DNA of 64,000 bases from Tetracentron sinense (Eukaryota > Streptophyta > Magnoliopsida > Trochodendrales > Trochodendraceae). Below, in pieces: positions 13,201-25,200 of the stretch; within the stretch, counting starts at the first letter, position 1; every line of letters begins with the position of its first letter. The stretch is taken from contig CM026561.1 of the NCBI GenBank assembly GCA_015143295.1, positions 41,296,875 through 41,360,874 of the forward strand, given 5' to 3'. Below the pieces are notes generated by a model. That model saw nothing but the letters and a program-made list of their open reading frames with translations, made no database searches and was not told the DNA's origin. A program made the translations under genes and the position numbers.

Positions 13201-16200
13201 ACAGGGCAACACTTACTTGCTTGACATCTTTCCCACCCAAGCTAACTCCGGATTCCACAATGAATGGGTGGCCTTCAAAAACTTGAGGACTGCATTCAAG
13301 GTAACCAAATAACAGTCAAGCTTAGGAAAATGTCTATCAAGTAGCATAAAGAAATAAACTTAACATGAAACATTTACTTTAAAGTTTAAACACCCGCAAT
13401 TATCTGACTAAATTTTATATATGTTGGCTTCCTAAACAAATAAGAAAGAAGCATATTTTGCAAAGACATATCAAAAACAACCTGCCTGAATAAGTGGCAA
13501 CCATGTCCGGATGCAGCTCCTTTATGATTCCTAGACGAAGATTGTATTCCCCAGCAGGACTAAGACACTACAAGAAGTACCAAGTAATACATAAAAGAAG
13601 CATGGATCCAAAATATAAATAGAAGTAATCTAAACTTTTTTTCTTTATTGATGAAATAATGTAAACAAGGGTTGCTATGAAATTTTGTAAAGTCAATGTT
13701 TTAGTGTTGGCTTATTCCGTTGTCAAAACAGTGAGTCTGTGTCTTGTGTCATTGCCTTCAAGCATCCACGACAAGTGAAAACGAAGACTGAAGAAGATCA
13801 ATTGAAGACATTCCGATCATAGCCTCCGTTTCACTCATAGGATGGTAAGTGACCTAGATACCATGTTACATTAGGTGGAAATTGACTTAGAATAATCATA
13901 TGAACTTTAAGTGACTAAATATGTAACCTTAAGAGTGTTAGAGGATCTTAAAAACCAAGGTTCCTTATAAGAGGCATATCTCATTGACCGTAGCTCCAAT
14001 TTTGCGCCATAATATATCAAATCGACCGTATCGAAAAGATCTACAACTTTCGTGAAGAAAGTAGGAGCAAAAATCGAATCTTTTTTAGGTCGGTCAACCG
14101 AACCAAGATTGGGTCGACCCAGTCCCTAACACATTTTGTATGGTGAAATTGGGCAGAGAGCATAGAAAAATTGGGTCGACCCAAAGGGCTCATTCGGTTG
14201 ACCGAACTGCCCAGTTGGGTCGACCCAATCCCAGTTTGGTCGACCCAATTGCTTTAAGATGTTTCTAAATCCGAATTTTCACCTTCTAAAAGCTTGAGTT
14301 GGCTTCTCTATTTAATAGAACCTTGTTAGTCCGTAAATGAGGACTCGTGGAGAGTGTTGAGAGTGAATTAGGATATCTCTAGAGTTCTCAGAAACTCTGG
14401 AATTATTTTCTCTCATTCTCTTATATAATTATGTTAGTTGCTTACTTACTCTAGAGATGCAAAATTTACCATTCTAATCTCTGAAAACTTGCATTGGTTG
14501 ATCCTCAAGCTTTTGATGGGATTACTCTAGAGTTCTCATAAACACTAAAACCCATCAACCCGTTCTGGAAAGATCAAATTGGCCGGAGTATTCCAGAGCC
14601 TTTACGAAGAAGATCGATCCAAGGAGGATCGTGATTGTGGATATTTGGTTGGTGGAATCCGAAGCCGCCGTGGAAGGAGATCGATCTTTGGAGATCGTGG
14701 TTGTCGAGACTCAAGAGAAGTAGAAGCTGCTAAGATTGTTCACGGGTCTTATGAGAACATGATTACTTATTGAGGCGAGTAGGACTAGCCGTGGATCGAT
14801 GAGTTTGAGTCCTGTTTGGGTGAGGTTCCAGTCTATAAGTATCTTTACTTTGTCATAGTGATCTCTTTGCTGGACTAGGTCCTGTAGTTTTTCCCGGAAG
14901 GGTTTCCACGTAAAAATCCTTGTGTTGTGGTTTGTTTGTCTTCTCTCTATTTCCGCACTTTATTGTTCATTCTCCCTTAGTTAATAATTTAATTGTTAAC
15001 TCTTAAAGAGGATAGATAGACTTGTAGGGAGACCTAGCCTCCCCCCTTGGGTTTGTGAGTTCTCAACCTAAAAATATTATTTTTGGGGTTCACCGGATTT
15101 TTCAAGTTCAAATACAGCAGAAAAAATAAATGATAATTCAAGAGTAGGAGCTGACTTACATTGCCACTAGGGTCATCAAATTTAGCCTGACGAAACAATT
15201 GATGAATACGAACTATTTGCTGAGAAGTGAGAGACTTAACAGCCATTTTTTGACTAAAATCTGGCCCCATTTCTCCTACAAAATGAAAGAGAATTAAGTT
15301 AAGGAATGAAGTACATAAGCACCCTTGATATACCATACAGTCATGAATACAATCAAACGTTTCAACTTTTTGAATGGCATGAATTGGTTGGAGTTCCAAC
15401 AACATCTAAACAGCCACCAGGAAAAATAATGATAAGCCTGCTGCAATTTTGTTGTTAGAGAACCCCTAAAGATAGTCCAAGACTTGCTGATGCAAAGGCC
15501 ACCATCCCCATTTCAAAGGCAAGGAAAACACAAATGCTCCTCAAAAAGTTGCCCCTGCCCTCAGGGTATGTATAATAACTGCAGCATTAACCTCATGCAT
15601 ACTTTAGTTTTTAACATGCATTTGCCATTCTGTGAGATATTATAGGCATATAATGAATCCTGTAAAGTTTAACCCGGATCCTTGTACATTTTAGCACACA
15701 AAATTACATAAACCAAAATATTATGCAATTAAAGCTAGGAAATCAATGTAAGCAGCTTTGGAGGAAAACTAAAACAGAAATACTTGGGTACAATTCACTT
15801 TCTGTGAATATGTCCAGTCAATGCCAGGGGCAGAGCCAGGTGGGGGCCTGTGGGGGCACGTACCCCCACTCAAATTTTGAAAAAACCTATTTTTTTTTAA
15901 AGCGTGCATTGTCATTGAATCACAACCAATCGCAATTGAACTCGGGGAGAGTCCAATCGTACCCATAGGTCAACATGTGTCCCTTTTAACCCCATTAACC
16001 ATAGTTAATATTCACTAACCCGTAGGGGTCAACAATCTAACCTTGGTTTTTTAAATAGGATATTAAAAAAATTAACCTTAGGGTTAAGAAATTTTAACCC
16101 TAGGATTTAAATTTTTTCAATAAAAAATCAAGGTTAGATTGATGAACCTTAAAGGTTAGTGAATCTTAATCATGGTTAATAGGGATTAAAAAGGACACGT

Positions 16201-19200
16201 ATTGACTTGTGGGTGCGATTGAATTGTTCCCGAGTCCAATTGTGATTGGCTGTGATCCGATTTTGCCCTTGGAATGGGGACATGAACTCAAGGAGAGTTC
16301 AATCCCTCCCACAAGTCAACACATGGCCCTTTTGACCTCTATTAATTGGGGTTAAGCTTCACTAACCCTTGCGGTTCAATAATATAACATTATTTAAAAA
16401 ATAATGATAAAAAATATTAACCCTAAGATTTAAAATTCTTAAACTAAGTTAAACAATTATACTATATTATTCAACTTTTTAATAGGTATAGCCATGAGGC
16501 AAGTGGGCAATGTTCCTTGAACTATTGAAAACAAAATATATCTATGAGCAAAATGCCCCCAAAAACTTAGTCATTAAAAAAATTCCGGGGCCTACGGCCC
16601 CGAACCCCCCATCCTCCTTAGATTCAGATTATTTTGTACCAACCTAATAATTTTCCACAAATCTATCAACAATTACTACCATTTTTAATGAACCATTGTG
16701 TGCCCCCACTACTAGAAAATCCTGGCTCCACCCCCGGTCAACGCCACCATAAACTCACCTTGGTCATTTTATAGAGACTCCCAATTTCCCTAAAGCCTGG
16801 GTTAAAAAATAGGTTCTGTCAGTTCATGCCAACAAGGTGAAGCTGTATTCTGTTATGTCCCAATATATACATCTACCTCCTTACTTTTCTCAAAAATCAA
16901 AATAAACACTACTAAAGTCATGGAAACCACAGTAACAAAGTTCGGGTTCGGGAATTATTCGGCAGGGGTCAAGTTCAGCAAATTCGGTACAAGTTCAAGA
17001 AAATAAAAAATAACAATTAATAATTATAAAAAATAGGACCGTGATACCAACTTATCCATCTACCAATCTAGATGGATTGGCATCTCTTATTATGTTAGAC
17101 ACTTATTTTAGAATTCCGAACAAGCCTAAACGAATAATTTGTACAAAATCTCCATTCAGGATAAGTTCGGAATAAGTGTCAATTCACAAATTGTTCGTTA
17201 GTTCGTAAAAAAGTACATTTTTAAACTTTACCCCTTAAAAATGAATAGTTTGGGAATTATTCGAAAACTTTGTTACTATGGTAGAAACCGTAAAGAGATG
17301 CCCATGTCACTAGATTGACTTGTAAATAAATAAAAAGTAGCTTTTTTAAGCAAAAGCGACTCTTCAAAGGATTTTAATCTCACTTAAAAAGGCCCAAAAG
17401 ATCAAGCTACAAATAAGTCAATAGTTTCCTATAGGAATACATAAACAATATGAAGGAGAGTCAGAAACAACTATAAATTTATACTGTATTTCCCGCAATA
17501 GATAACAAAGCAGTTGACACTTCATCACCTTCCTATACACATTATGGCTCAAGCATCTATTTGGGATAATGACCTCCAAGCACTAGATGATTGATCAAAA
17601 GGATTTTACCCAGCACGTCTGTCCAAGGTTAAAATAACAGTTTCAGCATATGTAAACGATTCCTACCAAAACCGCTACAAAATGGTCATGTCTTCTGTTA
17701 TGAAAAGTGCTTATTTTATTTTATTTAAGGGGGGGGGGGTAGACCGAGTCTTAAATAATGTAAGAAAGAATCAGCTGAGTCCCATGATACCTACGTAAAT
17801 AGCGTAACAGGTTATATATCGTAACAGTTTCAGCAAGTTTTATTTCCATGCGTCTGTCCATAGACTCCATACAAAAGTTCCCAATTTTGGAGTTGCTAAA
17901 ACTGTCAATAGAGACCAACAGTGATTCCATGGACCTCTCTATCATGTATGTATAGTAGTGGTAAGGTGGCCTTTATGGTCCCATTTCCACAATTTCTTAT
18001 TCTCCACCACTCAAAATGAATATATTGTAAGGGCATGCACTGTAACTAATCTTAAGTTGACTTGTAAAAGGAAACTCCTCTCTTCTAGTGTTTTTGGGAG
18101 TTAGCCATCACTGTATTTCATTTCAAAAGTGCTCGAGGCTTCTACAGGAGGCAGCCATGTTATCTGCACTTCCCAAAATCATGGTTAACTTACCGATCAA
18201 AAAATAATGATCATGGTTAACTTCATGCAATTTTAATAGTTGGCACCTTGCAACTTAACTGTTATCAAACAACTCTGAAACGAGTGCAGATCAAATGACG
18301 CACCATTTTCTCCTAAAAATAGGAAATGGCACAGTTCTTATGTCAACCTTTTCAAAACAGACAGAAAATAAAGCCTCATTAAGATTTTTGTTTAACTTTC
18401 AATGATGTACAACTTTATGTACCAAAACATGATAGTTCTATGAACCATTTTTTTGGACATGCATCCCCAGTTGACAAATAATTTCAGATATGAGTACTGA
18501 TGTTGGATGTCCGCATCAAGTACTTACCAATTAAGCGCTCAGCGTAGGGTTTGCCTATATTTACAAATTCATGTTGGAGAAACTGCAAAAGGTTCTGCTT
18601 TGAAGTGTCTGCAATAAGGCGTTTGATGAGTAGTAAATCAACGGCAGAGGGATGGTGCTTTGTCTCAAGAGGAACTGGAGGCATTATGTTTGTTCTTCGT
18701 GAAAATCGTATAGTGACATTTTTGCTGCATGAAAAGGAAGAAGGCAATGAGAATAGATATAAATCAGAACTAGAAAAAATTACTGCCCAAAAAATAAATG
18801 AGGCAGAGAGGCATACTCAGTTGCATCTGAGACAAATTTAAAGAGGAATTGAGCATATGGGGTGATAACAGCCATCTGTCGCATATAATGTAATATCTTT
18901 GACTGCATAGGCCAACCAAGAGTTGTTAGGTCAAGTCAAAAAATTCTATACTGATCCATTTATCTTTAACCCTTCCTTGTTAAAGATGATATCTCAATGT
19001 CTCATATATAATAGATTTTCTAAGGAACCTTGACAAGAACTAAAGCTCCAATGAAAGCTTAGGATATACAGTCCATTTAAGTACTACATACGCGGTAAGT
19101 TGTCCAGTTCCCCTCAATAACAACTTGAATTTCTGCTCCATGCCACCTTTCCTTGTCATCTCGTTTTTCATGCACATGAATATGGGGAATGTTCCTGAAT

Positions 19201-22200
19201 ATTTTAAAGAAGTACCACTGATCAGTAATATTTTAATGAACAAGCAATTGCCAGAAAAACCAGCTAAAAGTTTTGAGTGCATGTAATTATAGTAGTTGTG
19301 AGAAGGCACTGACAAAGAAGATGAAGATGCCCCCCTATGAGATCCTTGCTACTATATATATATATATATGTGCAAAAGAATAACAATTCCATCTTAATAT
19401 CCATATTTCAAGTCATGCTGATGAAGATGCCCCTATAAGGTCCTTGCAACTAGATATACAAATACATGTATGTGTGCGTAAGAAAGGCCATTCCATCTTA
19501 ATATCCATATTTCAAGTCATACCGATGAATATCTATATCCAGCCTGCAGAATGAGATATAACTTTGACCCCTCATTGATGACAAGATCTCTATAGGAAGC
19601 CCTGTACTCATCTTGGACCAAATCAATGCCTGCATAGGTTCATGATAGGTCAAATTTACTTTATATCATAGTTGTCAAACTGAGACAGAAGAAGGAAACA
19701 ATGCAGAGAGGAAGTTAAAAAGTCTCTTGTACAACACTATGAATAATTACCCTAATGCAGAAGCTGGAAACCAGGTTATTTGTGAGTAGAAACAAGTTTC
19801 CGGGTAATTCTGTTTTGTATCATGGATCAAATTGATTGAATATTTGAATGCAAAATCTGGTGTCACCACATGTTTCTAAGCCTGATGAACGAAGCCTAAT
19901 TCATAATTCCACAAGGGTATCTGTGGACATCATTATTCAGATGACATGCAACCAAGAAACGGCCAACAGTCAAGACAAGGCCCGTGAGCAAGATGCATCA
20001 CAACCAAAAAGGACTCATGAGTCATGACAAAGAAACCCCCTGCGTGATGTAAACAAAAACAACCCGCAGCCAAGAAATAACCCCTGGCCTGAATCAACCA
20101 ACACAATTGACCAACAACTAGAGATATATTGGGATTATCCAATGCTAAATGTTATAAAACCACTCACCATCCCATGAATGGAAAAGTTGGCACATGGAAA
20201 CCGATGGTCAAATGTTACCTAATCACCTCCTGAGTTAATAAAAGGACCCACATCATCCATTTAGATTACTTGGGTTGGTTATTTAACTACCCAAACAACT
20301 CCTGACGGGGGTAGCATCATCATTTGAGGACTTTTGAATATTTTTGGAGACACAAGGAAAGAAGGTAAGTTCTCTCTCTTCTCATCATCTCTCATTTCCT
20401 CTCATCTTGTGAGAGACGGATTTTGATCGCCAACCAAATAGGATTGATTCCTAATCCGGCTAACGCCCAAAATCACTAAGATTTAGATTCGCCACCTACT
20501 CTAATTATGAGGAAGAATAGGACCCCTAAACTAATCCAATGGTAAGGAAATATAGTCAAATTAAGAAAGTTTAGGTCAAAATGTCAAATAGTTTCGATCA
20601 ACTTCAATTGAAACGTGTCGGTTTCAATGGTGTCCAAAGCGAAACACCCAGATATATATAAATAAATAAATACAGGATTTCTTGAAACGTTTCGATCAAC
20701 TTCAAATGACTATAAGCATATTTACAGTTTATTTACATAAAATATCATTTAAATTCATTTACTTAAGATATTTATATGTAAATAAGGATATACCCCCCAT
20801 TTGAATTCAATAAAAACTATCCTAGATCCAAAATCTTGAAGAATAAAAGTCAACTTTACAATTCAAGAACAAAATTCATTTTTTTACGAATTAAGTTAAA
20901 ATTTCAACTTTCAAATACTAAAGTATTTCTTAAATCATAAAATGTCATAAATTCTACTATATCAAAACATTAATAAAATTCAAAAATCCGGGAAAAAAAG
21001 TCTCATATTTTAATCTTTAAAAATAATTACATCTACATGGCCAAAAAGTCAACCAACAGTTTAGCAGGAAAAAAAAAACTTACATTCAAACTTTATAAAA
21101 AGAATTCTAAGCATATGTTGGGTACCCCTCAATTAAATTCATCAAAAATCCTCCCAAAGTTAAATTCCAAAAGAATCAAAATACAAAGTTTCAGTTCAAT
21201 GCTAAAATTCAATTTTTAGTCATTCAGGCTAAATTTCAACTTCCAAATTGCAAGGTTTTTTCGAATCTTAAAGGGCTCATAATTTTGAATAGCTAAATTT
21301 CAACTTCCAAATTGCAAGGTTTTTTCAAATCTTATGGGTTCATAATTTTTAATATGTCAAACATTATTAAAACACAAAATACTAGTAAAATTATTTCACA
21401 CATTAGCTTCTATATATTGTTGGAACACTACATGCTCAATCCCAAGCATCGAGTGACATTTATGAACAAATTTCACAATTTTCGGATTTACAGCAAACAT
21501 GCATCCATATGTACAAGTCCACATACCACGTTCACCTGAGTTAGCCACATTATTGTTAATATGTCTAGCTCCCTTATAATGTATCACTTTATTCATTTCC
21601 TAAGCTCACAAAGTTCAAACCGGCATGAAGCTCAATGTAGAATTGAGCTTGTATCCAAGGTTGTTAAATCGTAATTAAATCATAAAATCGTTTTAAGACC
21701 AATTCGATTCAGATCGGAATTTAAATCAGTAGAAAATTAAGAATAGTAAACTAGGGTTTGTGGAAGAGAGAAAGTGGAGAAGAGGAAGAATGAGGAAAAC
21801 AGGGTATGGAAAATTAGTTTCACCATCCCTTTAGCTCTTCTTTTATATTACTAACAGAATGAAAGGACATAAGTGCCCTTAATTACATAAAAGACAATAG
21901 ACACTAAAACATAATAAAGTAACTAGATAATAAAGTTATGATGGGCTTATTTAGATTGTCCATTACGACACTCCCCCTCAAGCGGGACATAATGTCCAAC
22001 ATGTCAAGCTTGCCAATAAGCCCATGATGATGAGATGAAGCAACTGCCTTCGTAAGAACATCTACTAACTGATCTTATGTTCTTACAAAGGCAAGACTAA
22101 TTACCTTCGAAGCTATCTTCTCTCTTATAAAATGTTTGCCAACCTCAATATGTTTGGTCATGTCATGTTGCACTAGGTTATGTGCAATGCTAATAGCAGC

Positions 22201-25200
22201 TTTATTATCACAATAGCGTGTCATCTCCGATGGGTTTGAGAAACCAGTTCTGTCATCAAGGTCTTGATCCACAATAACTCACAGGCTCTATGAGTCATTG
22301 CTCTATACTCTGCTTCGACGCTAGACCGTGCAACCACATACTGCTTCTTACTTCTCCAGGTAACCAAATTTTCACTAACCATGGTGTAATGCTCGACCTA
22401 GTGAAGACTTTAAGTATCTCAAAATTCAATTTGCAACTTCAAGGTGTACAGTCCTAAGACTGTGCATGAACTGACTGATTACACTCACTGCATAAGCAAT
22501 ATCGGAACGAGTCAAGGATAAGTAAATCAACCTGCCAACAAGTCTTTGGAACATACCAACATCTTCAAACAACTCGCCACTCTCATAGTCAAGTTTAACA
22601 TTAGCTTCTATAGGAGTTGCTACAAGTTTTGAGCTAAGCTTTCTAATGTCTTCCAATAGATCAAGGATATATTTTCTTTGAGATATGAAGATGCCCTTCC
22701 TTGAGTGGGCAACTTCAATCCCAAGAAAATACCTGAGTAAACCCAAATCTTTAATCTCAAACTCTTTTGTCAGAAGATCATTAAGATTTCGTATCTCCTC
22801 TGAGTTATCTTCAGTTACAACAATATCATCTACATACACTAGAAGTGCAGTAGTTGTGTTTTCCAAATGCTTCACAAACAACATATGATCTGAATGACAT
22901 TTAGTATACCCAAACTTCTTCACAGTTCCACTAAACCTTTTAAACCAAGCCCTAGGGGACTGTTTAAAGCTATAAATTACCTTCTTCAGATGACAAACTT
23001 TACCCTTCTAATTCTAAACATTAAACCTATGAGGTAAATCCATATAAACTTCTTCTTGGAGATCTCCATGAAGAAAAGCGTTCTTCACATCCAGCTGAAA
23101 GAGAGGTCAGGACTGATTTGCTGCTACTGAAAGAAAAATTTTGATTGTATTCATTTTGGCTACAGGAGCAAATGTTTCCTAATAATCGATCTCATAGGTC
23201 TATGTGAATCCCTTAGCGACCAACCTTGCTTTGTATATGTCAACAGTACCATCAGCCTTGTAAATCCACTTGCATCCAACTAGCTTCTTGTCCTTAGGAG
23301 CTTCAACAAGTTCTCATGTATTATTTTTTGTGAGTGCCTTCATTTCCTCCCACATTGTTTCCTTCCACTTAAGGTGCTTCAATGCATCTGTATTTCTAGA
23401 TGAAATAGATATTGAAGACAAAGATGAGACAAAATCACGAATAGATGGAGAACAAGATTCATAAGAAATGAAGTTAGAGATATGATGAGATGTACAAGTG
23501 TGTTTCCCTTTACGCAAGACAATAGGAGCATCAAGATCAGTAGTGTTGGGTAAAGATGAAGAATTATCTGGACTGAGAGCAACTAGAGAAGTAGATAGAT
23601 CTAAGTCCATAGAGGTATGCTGAGAGTGTTGTTCAGTTGATCAAGACTCCAACTTAGAACGTCTTGAGTATGTCTTCAGCTCATTTTCCTTCTCTTTAGT
23701 GTTATCAGAAGAGGACAACAATGGCAATAAAAGGAGTTTCTCCCAGAATAGGAACTGGGAGGGATACTTGTACTGGAAGGGGTATCTCTTCACTAACACT
23801 CTCCCCCTGAAGAGGAACCCCAAAAAAAAATGGAACCAATTCAAAGAAAAAAATATCCTTAGAGATAAGCCTCTTATCTGTCAGGGGATCAAACATCTTA
23901 TACCCTTTCTGTGTAGAGGAACTGAGGAAAATCCTAAAAATAGACATTTGGTGGACTTAAGATCCAACTTAGAACGGTTTTGACCGAGGATATGAAGAAA
24001 GCGGAAGACTAAAAAGAGGACTCTCAGGACGCAATAACTGATGTGGAGACTTAAAATCCAAAACCCGAGAAAGCATCTGGTAAATCAAATATGCTGCTAT
24101 AAGCACTGCCTCAGACAAAAAAAAAAAAATTTCAACTTTCATTTGTAATAACAAACTTCGAACAACCTCAAGCAGATGACGGTTCTTTCGTTCCACAACT
24201 CCATCTTGTTGTGACGTGTATACACAACTGTTTTGATGAATAATTCCATGTTCAGCAAAGTAAGCTCTGAGTGATCCTTCAAGGTATTCGCGACCATAAT
24301 CAGAGCGAAATATCTTAACATTCTTGTCAAATTGATTTATGATCATGTTATGAAATGTGCGAATAGTATTAGGCACCTCATTTTGAGTTTTCAATAGGTA
24401 CAACCAAGTGTAACGGGAATAATCATCAATAAATGAAATAAAATATTGAAATCCAAACAAGGATAGAGTGGGAGAGGGTCCCCATACATCTAAATAGACA
24501 ATTTCAAAAGGAAATGAACTTCTTTTAGTACTGGGAAAAAATGAAACACGACTATGCTTTGCCAATCACAAGTTTCACACTGCAAACTTTGTAAATTGAC
24601 AGACTCAAACAAACGAGGAAACAAAAATTTTAAGGACTAAAATGACAAGTGACCCAACCGACGACGCCAAAGAAAAATCTGGTCTTTATTAATAGTACTA
24701 TGAGACTAAAAAACACTAGAGATAGGAGCAGGAGCCTGATCCAAGATGTAAAACCCATCCACTTTACATCCACTCCCAATCTGCCATTGTGTCACCAGAT
24801 CCTGAAATACACAATAAGATGTAAAAAATGTTACACTGCAATGCAGATGCTTAGTTAAACTACTAACAGAAAGGAGGTTAACAGAAAACTCAGGAATATG
24901 TAATACAAATGACAATGAGAGAGTAGAGGTGACATAGATGCTTCTTTTCCTAGATATAAATACAAATGAACCATCAGCTATTTTCACTCTCAAAGAATTA
25001 GAGCAAGAGTTGTAGGACGAGAAAAGTGTGGACGTACCAGACATATGATCTGAGGCTCCTGAATCGATGATTCAAGGAATTTCATGTGAGGTTAATGAAG
25101 ATACCTGATAGGCAGATGCATGAGTACCTGTCCGAGCAACAAAAGTGGGGAATCTAAAAGATAACTCCATCTGTGAAAGTAACAAACTGAAGCGCTAAAG

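Larger units (their letters stand above)
15825..16736. mobile_element. non-autonomous hAT element, 912 bp, in TOP6B intron 11
   Basis: The terminal inverted repeats are CAGGGGCAGAGCCAGG and CCTGGCTCCACCCCCG. The flanking 8-bp duplication is GTCAATGC (15817-15824) versus GTCAACGC (16737-16744), 7 of 8 matching. There are GC-rich subterminal segments (GGGGGC / GCCCCC) at both ends. The interior has no transposase frame and is occupied by one complete and one partial F1 foldback repeat, i.e. later insertions. The same terminal type reappears as a remnant at 30090-30300. Confidence 0.85.

Noticed and set aside
14579-14773. 64-codon frame rich in Arg/Glu/Asp
   Set aside because: Lies within the Copia-type LTR remnant in TOP6B intron 12 and reflects GATCG/GGAGATCG repeats.
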